DNA from: Pyronema omphalodes
Lineage: Eukaryota > Ascomycota > Pezizomycetes > Pezizales > Pyronemataceae
Length of the DNA: 64,000 nt
Direction of reading: 5' to 3'
Assembly (NCBI GenBank): GCA_024516155.1
Contig: JAJJXM010000004.1
Span: 1,054,001 to 1,118,000, forward strand
How positions within the stretch are numbered: position 1 is the stretch's first letter; every line of letters begins with the position of its first letter. A program made the position numbers and the translations under genes. Shown one piece after another: positions 12,268-25,260 of the stretch. Under the pieces are notes generated by a model. It saw only the letters and a list, made by a program, of their open reading frames with translations. It had not been told where the DNA came from and searched no databases.

Positions 12268-13862
12268 ATGGCTGTTGATACCCCCGCGACGAATGGCGAT
12301 GCGCCGGTTATCAATGTCTTCAGCATGAACTGCTGGGGAGTACGTTTTTCTCAATCCCTCCTTCCTGTAGCTTGAGTGCACCATAGCTAATCCGGGCATC
12401 TGGTATTAGCTTAAATACATCGCCAAACACCGCGTCGCTCGCTTGAACGAAATTTCCCTCCGTATCGCCCGAGCCAACCCGTCACATGATATCGTTGCTC
12501 TCCAAGAATTCTGGGTTTACGCAGACTACCTAAACCTCCGCGAGAAGACCCGGCATATCTTACCCTACGGAAAATTCTACTTCAGTGGAGCCATTGGAGG
12601 TGGTCTCGTAATCCTTTCAAAATGGCCAATTGAGCAATCCAGCATGTTCCGCTACCCGTTGAACGGACGGCCAACCGCAGTTCACCGTGGAGATTTCTAC
12701 GTTGGTAAAGGAGTGGCCTGTGCCTTAATCCGTCACCCCAGCGGGCGAGTGATTGAAGTCTTCAACACCCATCTTCACGCACCATATGAAGAACAAGACA
12801 CTTACCTCTGCCACCGCACTGCACAAGCTTGGGAAATTGCCAAGCTTCTTAGGGGTGCTACACAGAAGGGTCACGTAGCAATCGGAGCCGGTGACTTTAA
12901 TATGATCCCCAGCTCGCTGGCTCATAGATTGATTAGCACGCATGGATTAGTCTCCGATTCCTGGTTATCGGCGTATCCCGAGACTCCGGATATTCATCCT
13001 CCCGGTGCGACTGCACAGTACAATATTCAGACTATGGGTGCAACTTGTGATAGTGTGCTAAACACTTGGAGAATGCCCGGAGAAACCCTACCCCCTCCAG
13101 ACACTGTGGACCCCCACGGAAAGAGGTTGGATTATGTCTTCCATTCACCCAAAACCTCCAGTGTTAAGTCTATCAGAGTTGGTATGACAGAGCCAATGGA
13201 CATGCCCTCACAAACTGGTGGCAAAGGCGGCGCGGGAAGATGCTGTACATTATCCGACCACTTTTCTGTCGAAGTACAGTTAGCGCTAGCCCCTAACTAT
13301 GAACAGCAGCTCGCCTTATCCAACGCCAAAAATCCCACTCCCTTAGCAATGGGTGATCTAATGGAAATAGCCGGTGCAGCAAGAGCCCAAGAAGCATCCC
13401 TAACAAACCAGACTGGAAGTATGGAAGACGAGAAATATCTTCCATTGAACATTATTGATGAGATATTCTCAGTTACCAGAGAATATAAGGCCAGGGAAGT
13501 AAGGGAGAAGTTTTGGAGAATTGCTCACTTTTGGGCTAGTGTTGCCGTGCTCATTGCGTTGCATGTTGCGGCCTGGTGGACTCATTACCCCGGGGTTAGT
13601 TTCTTGGTGACATTGTTGGCTTGGGTTGTCGCCGTGACGGGAACATTGGATGGGTTGATTGGGTTTATTTTTACTGGAAGTGGTGAGTAAAACCTTTGAT
13701 TATGGGGGATTCGGGGTATAGGATGCTAACCAAGAGATAGAATTGAGAGCATTAACGGAATTTGAGGAGGAGATGAAGATGTATAGGGATCTGGCTGTCA
13801 GGGCTCAAGATAAACATAGTGGAGTTGGTAAAGAAACTGTGTCTATTATTATTGAACCATAA
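12268..13862 (+). CDS. ISC1: Inositol phosphosphingolipid phospholipase C (neutral sphingomyelinase family)
   Basis: Exons 12268-12339, 12410-13682 and 13741-13862 encode 488 aa (yeast Isc1 477). It hydrolyses inositol phosphosphingolipids to ceramides. The DNase I-like fold residues are visible: FSMNCWG at the start, the metal ligand Glu in ALQEFW (about 57), NTHLHAPY (143-150), GAGDFN (183-188), RLDYVF (263-268) and the catalytic His in SDHFSVE (306-312). Two C-terminal membrane segments (about 397-415 and 420-445) anchor the enzyme, as in yeast Isc1. The short third exon adds a charged tail after the anchors. Both introns carry GT-AG borders, and the phase 1 junction restores GSGELRAL. It is divergent from GWT1. 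Confidence 0.92.
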
Positions 13863-15819
13863 GTTCTAACATAGTTACTAATAAATATAGATTATTAGAG
13901 GGCGTTTTTTTATAATTACGGATACGGCGGGTGATGACGAGTGACGACGAGTGATGGGTGGTGTTGTAATTTTGGTTTCGATGATGGATGGGTAATGCAA
14001 TTTTGGAGAGGAGATTTAGTGTGTAAAGCAGAGGAACATGCCGAGTTTGAAGAAGCAAAAAAAATATGAGGATTTGATACAGTAACATCAGCGGTGATAT
14101 CAGAGCTACTACATGATAACAAACCCGCTCAACCTAGTTATTTAACCATACGCCGACCAAGGCTTAAAAGGCCCGTGCAAAACAATAATAAAGGTTTCAA
14201 TCCCGTTCTCGTGGTTAAGTTATCTAGTTTAACTCTCTACATTCAACTAAACCGAAAACAAACTCAAAAAAGCCAAAATAAAAAATAAAAAATAAAAAAA
14301 GAAACCCACCGCTATATAAAACCAGACCAGAGTAGTACCTGAAATATTATCCTCCTTGACACAAAACAAGTAAAAAGAGAGTATATTCAATAAAAAAAAG
14401 ACAAAAAGGGGTGGAACCTTAACGGTACCCTGATCGTAACGCTGTTCAAACCCTGTCCATTCCAAGAATCCCAGAATATTCGTAGTCAGTTTCTCATCGT
14501 TCCAATGCCCCTGTGTTTGTCCTTCAGGCTTTTGAAATTTATCTTAAGGTCCAGCAGCTCACTCCTCCTAATTTCTGAACAAGTGCCCGGGTTACACAAC
14601 CAAGAAGTGCCTAACTCTTAAATCTTTTTCTTTGATCCCCACAAGTACATGATCCGTCTTCAACGGAAGAAAACACGCCACTTTTCGCTTTGGAATATTT
14701 TGAAGGATCTTCCTTATTCCCCGGGATTACTTGGGCTGGTGGTACTCGCTGTTCTTTGGGTTCATGATCTGGATTCAATTCTTGATTTTTCTGAATTGGG
14801 TTGTTGTAGCAAGGTAGAAATATGGTTGAAGTGGGGTAAGGGGGGCTGCTTGACTAGCTGGTATTGTCCAACGAAAGATATTCATACTTATATTGACAAT
14901 GATGTGAAGCTGCTGTTCTTTCGGTAGCGTCATTTCCGGGGATACCAATGTAGCTTGAAATTCAGAGGTATTCAAATCTCAATATCAAACCCCTAGCGCC
15001 GGAGATCGATCTCTATGTTATAGTTCCAACTGGTAAATATTTGACCAGATGCAGCACTACTTCATCGTCATCCCACAGACAGCGCGAGGTAGCTTGAGCA
15101 TCGAAAATTTGTTACTTTTGAAAATATCTGACCATTCTCGAGAAGATTGTAGGGATTGGCGCTCCGAAGGGATTCATGGATGGTCTATAAATCTGTATCA
15201 AAAACTTCCTTGGCTGTTTCAAGGTGGGGTTATTTCATTGTGTTGTGTCTATGTATCTACTACATAGGCATATCAAACTGACATACACGAACTACAGCTG
15301 CTCCGGTTTGGCGGATTAGGAAGTTGAGAACTGTCTATGTAAAAACACTCCAATTTTGCCATCGCCGTGAGAAAAAGGCTGCATGTTTGGAGGGGTCAAT
15401 GATTATAGCAGTCAGGACCCATCGTAACATCGTTTTTCTGCTGTAACTTGAATAGGCGGATTTAACACTATGATAACTAGACTGCTCCAAACTCAACTTG
15501 AAGGTGTGGTTATGGAACTATAAATGATAGAAGGTTACCTATTTCTTTTAGTGGTGGGGGTATAATTGGGGGTATCAGTGCATCACCAGTGCCGCCTTTT
15601 GAAGCGTACTACGCCAAAATAGGCGTTACATGTATACAGTATTCAGCTTAGTGCGTACCGAGTGATTGAATCTGATTTTTCTACAAATATATACATCTCC
15701 AGTGACACCATACTCATGTGAAATCACTCGATATTTGGTAACCGAGAATGATATCCCGTAATTTGTCAAGGCTTCATTAATACACTACCTCTACTAAATT
15801 GTGGACATCATAGTCTTCT
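13863..15819. other. Gene-poor AT-rich stretch
   Basis: No gene is recognised in about 2 kb. Short open frames have no family resemblance. The sequence is AT-rich with A-runs near 14265-14300, consistent with decayed repeat DNA. Confidence 0.5.
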
Positions 15820-16480
15820 TTCAACGCTAATGTACTTGCTTTTCTACCGTTATTTTACCTCTACTTATGGTTAGCCTCTATCTTGTTTCGTCTGCATTCT
15901 TCCAACGCCATTTTTCTTCCAATGCCGTTTTTCTGCCGCAACCTGATTTGAACTGACAACGCTCTACGCCAATAGATGCTCACACGAAAGGTCCCGGGCA
16001 ATTGTAACCAACGCTTATTTCTAATGTTTGAAATCTCAGTAATGAATTGGTTTTATTACACTGATGAAGACTTCTTTGACCCATTAAATATTACAAGGCT
16101 TTACTATTTGCAAAATGATAACGAAAAGACACTCTAAATAATTATATAGTAACATCTCATGAGTTTGTATGTTGTCATGCAGCCTGGATATGTATACGGC
16201 GTAGCTGAGCTTGTCAACAACACAGCCAATGGTTATTTCAAACAACGTCACACTATATTTAGCCCTTCAGATGCTCCGCTTTTTTCAATCAATCCAATCA
16301 GTCGTACTTCTTTCACCAATGGGGCTGTCTTAATCGCCGGTTGCTGGTTGGGTGCTGGTAAGCTGGAGCTATGTATGTGGCGCTATGACATCGTTAATTA
16401 ACTTGACGAGCATTCAACGTCTTGCCGAGCGAAGGAAACGATTGATGGCGTTCATTAATTATTCATTTTTGGGGCAACCT
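15820..16480. repeat. Dispersed repeat, copy 1 (partner at 31080-31760)
   Basis: Aligned by eye with 31080-31760 in the same orientation. Shared blocks include CCTCTACTT, CAACGCC, GATTG/GAACTGACA, the block around GAGTTTGTATGT..GTCATGC, CAGATGC.CCGCTTTTTT and ACGTATTG/ACGTCTTG..CAAAG/CGAAGG. The copies differ mainly by transitions, and this copy is more AT-rich. No coding capacity is conserved. It is probably an old transposon fragment. Confidence 0.65.
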
Positions 16481-16617
16481 GCTTGTGCTTATGAGCAGTA
16501 CTCGTGCCCAAAGGCAGTTGTAGTGACCAATATCGAAAGACTTACGCGTGACATCATATGCATGAGCTTACCCTCCTAACGCGGGGACAAGCGCGCGTCA
16601 CCCCGCACCACAACCAC

Positions 16618-19600
16618 ATGTCTGACCTTCACAAAATCCTCGCCCCACAGTCCGTCGCCGTCCCCGCCGAGCGACAAAGTTTGTTCAACTCTGTATGGTC
16701 TCTCTTCAGCTTCTCAAACTCCGCTAATGTCGTCTAGTTAAAACCGCTCTGTGTAACCCTCAGCAAATGCATCCTGTGCACCAACCCGAATCCGCGGGAG
16801 CTCACGAACGCCCTCGCCGCTTTACACTCCTACCTTAAATCTGCTCCTACGGACAGCCTCGACCCAAAAATCGCGGACTACATCTTTTTCCCGCTTAGCC
16901 ATGTCTTTAGTAGATACCAAACACTGAACGATCGAGCTCTTGAGCTGGCGCTGCTATGTCTGGAGGTTCTGCTGAGGACCGCATGGAGGGTCAATGTCCC
17001 AAATGAGATGGCCAAACAGCTGTTAATCTTACTCACGTTTGTGATAGGGGGAGCTCCAGGCAAGAGAGAGAAAGAGAAAGAGAAATCCGGAAGGAGTGAG
17101 GAGACAAAGTTGGCTGGGTGCCAGTGCCTGTTACAGCTATTCGGAAGCTTGGAGAGGTCAGGAAATGTTGTCCTAGAGGATGCTCAGAATATTCCCGCCC
17201 TAGGACATACTGTTACCATGCTGCTGGAGGTGTTTATGGAGGGAGAAATGCAGGAGCTACAAATTATCGCACTAGAAACTCTACAAAATCTACTTCTGGC
17301 TGTGGTGAAGGATGGAGACCTTCGGGCAAGCTTCTATCCTGGTGTAGTTTCTGGACTGGTCAGGGGTTTAGGGCTGGGGAAGACTACGAAACGTCCATAT
17401 CAGGTTCTCCGGGAAATGGTGAGGATGCTGGATAAGCTCATATGTAATGTACTCGCCGATAAAATTCGAGAGTCATTACCGGATACAGATGAAGGCCAAG
17501 ACCCCGAAGCAATGAAACTACAGCGGACGAAACCATGGATGAAAGCAACAGCGGCAAATACCAAAATTGCATTGGAACAAATTCTGAAGCTACGAACACA
17601 TCCTCGTCTGGAGGTTAGAAAAGCAATATTTGAGTTCTCCCGGGACCTACTAGAAACCTGTATAGTATCGTTGGACGACGCAACGGCAATGCTGGTGGAA
17701 ACTTTGGTAGTGATTGCTGGAGATGACGACGAAAACCTTGCCGGTCTCTCCACAAACACCATACGGGTCATGACCATGATGGGTGGTAAGATCAAAGAAG
17801 CTGTCCGCAGCTGTCTTGACCGCTGGATTACATCTCTTCCCCGGGTGATGACCGGAAACGACGAAGACGCGAAACAAAGAGTGATCACTCGCCTTTCTAT
17901 CGCCTTCGGTCTCTGTATGGAGCTCAACATGGAATCCGATATTCTGCGAGACATGCTCGCGGATGGAATTAAAGATAGTTTACTCGCCATCAATACGGCA
18001 TCCAAGAAACCCATCACTCTCGTTCGACCAACTGTTTCTGCTCCAAAGCTTGATGTACTCTTAGCTGACCGTCCCACAACGGCAAATACACGAATTGCCA
18101 AGTTTCCCGATATCATCATGTCGGCTCGAAGTCAGCAGAGTACAATGGAAAGTATGAAACAGCTCTTATCCTCCCTAGGCCAGAGCTCAGAAAACGGCCT
18201 CATACTCGCTCAACGACATCTCAGAGACGCCGGCTCCGTCGGCCTCAGTGTTAGCGAGCGTACCAGCTCTTTCTGGATTGCCATCAATCTCCTCCGCGGT
18301 TCTCTTTCTGCTACGAATGAAATCGATCTCTACTTCGACACCGAATTTCTAGAAGCCTCCCCGTTACAAAGAAGGGCCACAAACGAGCTCCTTTCTTTGG
18401 CTCTAGTAAACCTGACTACGTCGGTACAAGACGATACCGAGACCACCGAGAACGCTTCTATCCACTGTCTCGCATTAGAAGCCCTCTCATTGGTAGCAGA
18501 GACCCAAAAAATTCAATTCCGTGGGGAGTTGGTAGACGCTCTTTACCCGGTTGTGCACCACCTCGGTTCCTCTTCTCCAGAAGTTGCAAACCACGCAATA
18601 GTTGCCCTTAACAACATCGCTCATGCCTGCGAGTACAAAAACGCTAAAGAACTTCTTTTGGAGAATGCGGACTACATGGTTAACGCTGTTTCCCTCAAAC
18701 TCAACATTTTTGATCTTTCCCCGCAAACTCCGGTGGTTCTAAATATGATGCTCAAACTTGTGGGTCCAAAATTGGTGCCGTATCTGGATGATATTGTGGC
18801 CAGTATCTTTGGTATTCTAGATGGATTCCATGAGTACGAAAGGCTGTGTGAAGAGCTTTTCATGGTACTCGGTAGCATCGTTGAGGAGTCTTCAAAGGGC
18901 GATGAGGCACTGAAACAAATTGAAGGGCCAGCAGCAGATCTCAAGAAACGCAAGAAGAGATCTTTGATGCTCCCCAGTGATTTAGTATCCTACCTCAAAA
19001 CCTCTCGGGACTCCAAACGACCCCGACTTGAACCTCTTCCGGAACCCATTGAAGAAGATGAACAGCTTCCAGAAGGTCAAAACCACCCGCAAAAACCCTG
19101 GGGAAAGGCAAAGAAGCCCAAACCAGAAATGAACAAACCTATAATGGACCTAGAAAACCTCAACCTCGACGACTTTCCCGAGGACGAAGAGATGGAAGAC
19201 CAGGAACCCCCTCCACCTGACGAAGAGGAAATTAAACCTACTGCTACTTACTCTATCATCTCCCGAATCACTACACTCTCACAACATTACCTCACTTCTG
19301 ACTCTCTTCCCCTGCGTACCAGGGTTCTATCTCTAATCTCTCACTCTACTAAAACCCTTGCACTACACTCTAGACTTTATCTTCCGATCATCAACGACCT
19401 GTGGCCAGTAGTTTATGACCGTCTTTTCGACTCTGAGCCGGGAGTTGTCATTCAAGCTTGTCTTGCCATTTCTCAGCTTTCTGAGACAGCGGGAGATTTC
19501 TTGGCTACTCGAGCAAAAGATGGATGGCCAGGTATCAAGCGTATCTACATCAAGGCATGGACAGAGCTGGAAAGGGAGAGGAAGCAGGGAAGAGCAGGAA

Positions 19601-19875
19601 TGGGGAAATGGGGAAGTGGATACAAGGTTTGGGATGCCATGGTTGGGATGTTGGTGGCGCTTGTGAAGCATGTGGGGGTTCCGGAAGAGGTGGCGGATGA
19701 AATGGTGGGGGTTGTTGGCGCTGTGGTACTCAGAGAGAGGGAGGATTTGAGAGTTGCTTTGGAGGAGGAGGTCGCGGATAGTGTTTGGTTAGAGATGACG
19801 GCGGCAGATGAAATTGACTGGGAGCAAAAACTACCCCAGTTGGAGGGAGTGAAATTTGTTGTGCCGGTTTTTTGA
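16618..19875 (+). CDS. TTI1: TEL2-interacting protein 1 (TTT complex)
   Basis: Exons 16618-16692 and 16738-19875 encode 1070 aa. Tti1 with Tel2 and Tti2 forms the TTT co-chaperone that, with Hsp90, matures PIKK kinases such as TOR, ATM/Tel1 and ATR. The protein is almost wholly alpha-helical HEAT-like repeats. Recognisable stretches are ALELALLCLEVLLRTAW near the N-terminus, ALNNIAHACEY and, at the C-terminus, LRTRVLSLISHSTKTLALHSR followed by PIINDLWPVVYDRLFD. A charged linker (about 755-865, with KKRKKRS and acidic runs) interrupts the repeats, as usual in fungal Tti1. Intron 1 is 45 nt with a GCTAAT branch point and phase 0 borders. It is convergent with PUS1. Confidence 0.88.
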
Positions 19876-19883
19876 GGTAGTAT

Positions 19884-19884
<1 letters not shown>

Positions 19885-19914
<30 letters not shown>
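19885..19914 (+). repeat. 30-nt T homopolymer between convergent genes
   Basis: A run of about 30 T begins 9 bp past the TTI1 stop. It lies in the 222-bp convergent interval with PUS1 and might influence 3' ends of either transcript. Length is likely polymorphic. Confidence 0.8.
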
Positions 19915-19916
<2 letters not shown>

Positions 19917-20097
19917 TTCAAATAACATAAAATGAATTACGAGGTTTTATTTTGTAAGGCAATTATTTATTTTTAATGCATTCATCAAGTACAAAATTTT
20001 TTTCCAATACATTATCCTTTTGTGAAACTGCCAATGACCAAAAAATACCCAACCTTTTATACATAACTTTTGTTTAGTAAATGGAAAATATTTTCTC

Positions 20098-21920
20098 TTA
20101 ACCCTCCTCCTCACCTGCAGCTTCGTCATCTGACTGGTTGCCAGGTGCCTGAACTACAGCGCCGGCGGGCTGCTTAGGTGCATCATCTAGTGCCTTAAAA
20201 CCGGCGGATGTGAGGTAAAGGTACTGGTTACCACTGCAAACATCGAGATACTCTACAAACTGAGCAAATCTATTAAATATTATTAGCACCTCTTCCAAAA
20301 TGACTTGGGCATATTTCATAACTTACGTGTGCTCACTCTCCTCCTGCTCAAAAATCTTGGAGTAGATGAACTTCTGCTTAAATTCATCGATCTGGGTTTT
20401 GTACTTGGTAAAGTCCAAAGGATCACGTTGATTTTCCTTGGAGATCACGTTGTTATAGTGGTCAAACAAAGGGTTCTCCAAAAGCAGACCAAGAGCTGGG
20501 GCCTTTGCAACGGAGATCTTACGGGGTCCAAAGCAGTCGTGAATACGGCTGACAGGGCAGCCAGTACGGACGACCATCATGACGATTCCAACCATTTTGC
20601 GGATTTGGTGCATCATGAAAGACTGACCGTGGACGTGCACAGACAACCATTCAGTACCGTTGATAATGACGGGATCCGAAACCTCGAAAGATTTGATATG
20701 TCTCTTTGCACTGGCGTCCTTGAAGGTCTTGTCAACAGTGAAGTTGTAGTAGTTATTGGTTCCAACGAACTGTCTGAAAGCCTCCCGGACCTTCTCTAAT
20801 CTCTCGGGAGAGATACGATAGTCCTTCTTTTCCCGTTGACGGATCTCACGGATCTTCTTCAAGACTTCAGCGGTCTGGGTAGAGTCGACTTGCAGGGTGG
20901 GATCTGCGCGGCCCTCGGCCTTAATGGCCTCTGTAACAACATCGCGGCCAAGGTCGGAAAGTTCTTCAAGAACCTTCTGGTCAGTCTGTGGCCACCAGTG
21001 CTCGACGTCCTTCTGTCTAGCGAGGTAGTTCTCGAGATCTCCCTCCTTCTCGGCGTATTCCCAGCAGGTCTTGGCGAGGAAAGATTCGGGGTGGGGAGGA
21101 AGGAAAACGTGGGAGGGTACGAGGTACTCGTATTTTCGGGAGTCGCAAAGAGTGTAGCAGCTGAATGAACCGGTGGTACGGATGATGTCCCAGACACGGA
21201 TTTGCTCGGGGAGTGCGGCATTGATCTTGGGAATGATCTCGGGGTCTTCAATGATGAGCTTGAGAGAGATGACGTTTCCGGCGGCGTGGACTCCTTTGTC
21301 AGTACGGGCGCAGCGGACAAGGGAAGACTATATTTGCCGTGTCAGTGGTTGTTCCAATTTACCTGGCTACCCTGAGTCGTATACCTTCTTGGGGTCGGTG
21401 GAGTTGGCAGCGGAGATGGCCCCGGCCTTGACGAAGGCCTCAAAGAGGTCACCCTCAATTGACTTGTGAGGAGGGTTCAACTGCATTCCCCTGTAACCAC
21501 TTCCACAGTAAGAGATCATGACAGCAACCTTTCTCTTAGGCTTTCTGTCCTCCTTCTCCTCTCCCTCCGCCAATGCTCTGGGTTCCCAATCGGTTCTGGT
21601 TCTGCTGCGGCGGTCTTCGCCATCGTGAACGGAGTCGACAGTTTTTACGCGTTTAGCACTGCGCTCTTCCCGTCTGTGAGATCTTAATTGACCATTTCAT
21701 ATATCGGAGGAGGTATAACTAACTGGTATTCCTTTCGACCCATATTCTTGTGTTTTCTACCATTTGCCGTGCCGCCGCGTCCCCTTCCCTGTCCACGCCC
21801 CCCACGCGAGCCACCAGATTGCTCGTTGTTGTCCGCAGGCGCTGAAGTAGATTCAGCGGGGGCAGCAGCTTCAGGAGCTGCTGCTTGAAGAGGTGTTTCA
21901 TTGGCGTTTTCGGTAGACAT
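20098..21920 (-). CDS. PUS1: tRNA pseudouridine synthase 1
   Basis: Exons 21920-21724, 21682-21385, 21327-20327 and 20269-20098 encode 555 aa. Pus1 isomerises uridines in tRNA (positions 27, 28, 34, 36 and others), U2 snRNA and some mRNAs in the nucleus. The TruA-type fold is clear: KVAVMISYCGSGYRGMQ, then VRCARTDKGVHAAGNVISLK with catalytic Asp at about residue 175, YEYLVPSHVF, and the His-Gln pair in FMMHQIRKMVG. The N-terminus is low complexity, with GGSRGGRGQGRGRGG (about 36-50) and a basic stretch that may be a nuclear localisation signal. The C-terminus is acidic (SDDEAAGEEEG). Junction phases 2, 0 and 2 all keep frame. Confidence 0.93.
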
Positions 21921-24739
21921 TTTTGGAGCGGTTTCTGGTTACAATTTTGGATAAAGTTCGAGAAAGACCATACTGCCAAGACGCTAAATCGCGTGTGTTA
22001 GTAGCCAGTCACGCTTCTCATGCCTTTCATGAGCTGTCACTCGTATTGGCATGGATGAATACGAGGTCCCTTTCCAACACGTTTCATCGGATACTAGGGG
22101 ATTTTGTTGTAATTTCAGCTGATCAATGATCTCGTAGCACTCCGCTTGACAAAAAAGGTTTTCACGCAAGATTTCATGGGGAAAGGCTAGCAGAGGTTCG
22201 CCAAGTAAAAATATTACTTTCATCAACAGAATTCAATTGTTTCAACAGCCTTTTTTTTTGATTCTTCATAGTACAGGACCGATTCTCGAATGCATTTCCA
22301 ATCCTTCTCTGCATCACCTCATACATGATATTACACAGCAATCAATAGGCAAGAGTAACCAAAATCAGACACATCGCACCCTTCTCAAAGCAAATGCGGA
22401 AAATCAATCAACTCCGGTCGTAACAACTCCTCCTTCGCGTGTTTTTTTGTATTTTTTCTCATGTATGGTGTTTTTTCGTGATAAACCACCCGCCTTCCGG
22501 AGACATCGTCGTCACCATTCTTTTGGTGACGCGTGCTACAACAGAAGGTGGATGCTCCCATCTCCCTTTGGTCCTTTAGCGCATCGAAGAATCGTTTGTC
22601 GTTTCGTGCAGTTAAGCTGACTTTAACTTTTCAAATCGATAGGCGTTGGGAGGGCGGGTCCAAGGTAGTGCTGGTGTCGCTAAGCTTCAAGGATCCTCGA
22701 GCTTCGGCACCCGGAATAGGTGCAGGGCCATGATGGCTCCTACCGGGCGGTCGCCTGGGTATACTCTTGAGGAAGTTCATTGGATGGTTTATCTTATCTG
22801 GTGTTAGACACAGCGAATCTTGGGGTTAAATGGTTGAGGAACCATACCGGGTATGATGGAAAGGTTGTAGTAGATTCGAGTATGGTAGTGTTGTTGATGC
22901 TTGGAATGAATCCAAGGTGATCGGTTTGTCTGTTATGAGAGTCCAGAATTATCTCGTTACGAGTTCTGAAGGAGGGAGTTGCTGCTGATGGTGTTCGTAA
23001 GAATGGGGGGAATATGGACAGTTTATAAAAGCTCTGATGGGGGCTGTGTCGAGTTTCTGTTTAGTTATCGTTATAGGCATCAGCAGCCTACATATGTACT
23101 CTAAGAGAAGGTCTCTCCAAATCTAACCCTCAAATGGCAAAGGCTTATGGACAGCTGCATTCTGTGTGACCACTTGCACCAAAATTAGGTGTTTGGCGCC
23201 GGGGCTGAAAAATGATCACCGTCACTTCACGAAGCGAAAAGCGAACGAATTGCCTGTAAAGTACCGAATTTTGGTTGGCTTGGAGGGCTGAAGGCTAATT
23301 AGCGATGGCTCCGCCATGCCGTAGGGCCAGGAAACTCGTCAAAAGCTCAGCAGAAACGTCCAAGAGCACTGAACGGCCACGTTTGACATTTAAATTTTGG
23401 CTTTTGTGAGACATAAACCGTGACATTATCTGTATGAATCCGATGAAACCCCACCTGAAAACCTTCAGGAGCGGTGTCCGGTGCGGAGATCCAGAATGAT
23501 TGCTTAGGCCCACCACCCAAGCTGACGGCGCTAGAAAAGGTTAGTACATATCTACTTGTGTGACGTATGTACGAATCCTGTGATTAGTTTGTTTTCATGC
23601 GGGGAAGGAGGAGGAGAGGCGGATTAGTTGCGGCCACGAAGCAGTTATGCATAAATTTACGCCGACCTGTGTATGCAAGGGGACCAGTATGGGATTTCAC
23701 CGCTTCGTGTGCGCGAATGCTCGCGCGGACGATATTTGATGTCCATCATCCGCTTCGATCCGAGCCCGCGATCCCAAAACTATTCATATGGCTGGAGGTA
23801 CGGTGGGAACATCGCTCAATATGGATGTGTTCGAGCATTGGCGCCCTCTCATGTCAAGCTGACGTGGAAAATCCACATCAAGATTTGTTCATACGCCCCA
23901 ACACTCGGGGTTATGAATTTAGCCGGTGTCTACAAAAAAATCAGCAGCAGATGCACCTTTCCGTAAGAAGCTTGGATAAAGATGTGACTCATCTTTTGCA
24001 GTCATGACAAAGTGTTAAATTTTCGAGCAAGAGCTACATAAAGACCTGCATAACCATCTCAAAATCCTACTCTAGCGCGACCTAAACAGACGGAGCTGGA
24101 CGTTTCTCGGTGGGCTCCGATTATACCAGAAAACAACGAATACATACCCGACTTTATACGCAGAATTTTAAATACAATGGTTCTGAAGTAGGTACGTAGA
24201 GTTGATAACGTGATGACTTACTACAAGATGTGAATTGGTTGGAAATCCTGCTGATGTAATGGGTTTCGCTCTAAATGAAACGTTGAGGGTTTAGGGCTTG
24301 CGTACCAGCATGGCTCGGCTCCATTCCATCTGGTATGTCCGTGCTTCAGCATCCACCACATCGGCCGTGCAATCTCAAATCCTTCAACTTCTATCTTGCA
24401 CAAGTTGACTGTCGCTCCGATTCCACGTACGAAGCTTGAAGAATTTGCAAATAGCCGGAATGTTTGCAGCCTAGCATCTCTGTTTATGATATAGAATACC
24501 GACAATTTAAGCACGCCGCCTACAGCGCTTTGTCACACACAACGATGAAATATGTACTTGCAAATAGTGAAGGGCGCCTTACGCTAACTACTAGGGAAAA
24601 GCCTTCAAATAAGAGGAAGGAAATACTTCCATCCACGACTGAAATAACCCAGAAACATCCTCTTGATTCGCTATATTTAATAATCCCTGGATAAGCAAGC
24701 ATAAAAAAAGTGGGCCGATTTCATGACCATGACATTGAA
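21921..24739. other. Gene-poor stretch
   Basis: About 2.8 kb without a supportable gene. The part next to 21920 should hold the PUS1 promoter. Open frames such as 22237-22620 and 23597-24007 lack any family resemblance and have biased composition. I see no RNA gene. Confidence 0.45.
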
Positions 24740-25260
24740 ATTGTTTGCTGTCATGTGAAATGCGATACATTACCGTGGACCCGTCTTTGAGGTTCAAGAC
24801 GAAGACCTCCATTTTGCATACTTGGTGCACACTCCATAAGACTTTCTCTATCTGGATAAACGGAAAATATTATACTCAGGAATACTCATGGAAGCAAGGC
24901 AGATTCACCAGCAAAATTAAGGATATCTGCATAAGCATTTTGGATGACCTTACGACTGATTGGATGCAATTTCGATGGATTAACGAATACTTTGATTGAA
25001 TGCAATGAGATCGCACACACGGTTGTCATGGTACATATATACGGACTGCGATGGGACAAACCCTGCGGTGCGACGATCCTGATTATTATAAACGCCTCGA
25101 CATGCCCAGAGAGGGCATATACATTATTATAACTCAAATTGGTTTCAAGCCTTCTTTAGATGATACGGGGGAGTCAATGGGGACTAATTGCACCACATTG
25201 CCAAATACTGCTACTTCACCATTTTTACAGCCAAATGAAGTACATTGACCATTTATTCGT
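24740..25260 (+). pseudogene. Second relic of the membrane-protein family
   Basis: A plus-strand degraded copy of the family at 32434-34557. From about 24880 to 25070 the DNA aligns with 33200-33400. GCAAAATTAAGG matches GCAAAGCTTCTG, GCATTTTGGATG matches GCTCTCTGGATG, and the open frame reads LTNTLIECNEIAHTVVMVHIYGL against LPSTLIELNVIVHVVVMVVVYGL. The differences are largely C-to-T/G-to-A transitions, with stops and frame breaks. Only the central part, the most conserved stretch of the intact proteins, can be followed. Limits are approximate. Confidence 0.7.

Noticed and set aside
14400..14470. GTTCAAACCC near 14450 as a tRNA B box
   Set aside because: No matching A box at the right distance and no acceptor-stem pairing could be drawn.
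22237..22620. 127-codon plus-strand frame
   Set aside because: No recognisable domain, odd composition, and it lies in the PUS1 upstream region; likely chance.
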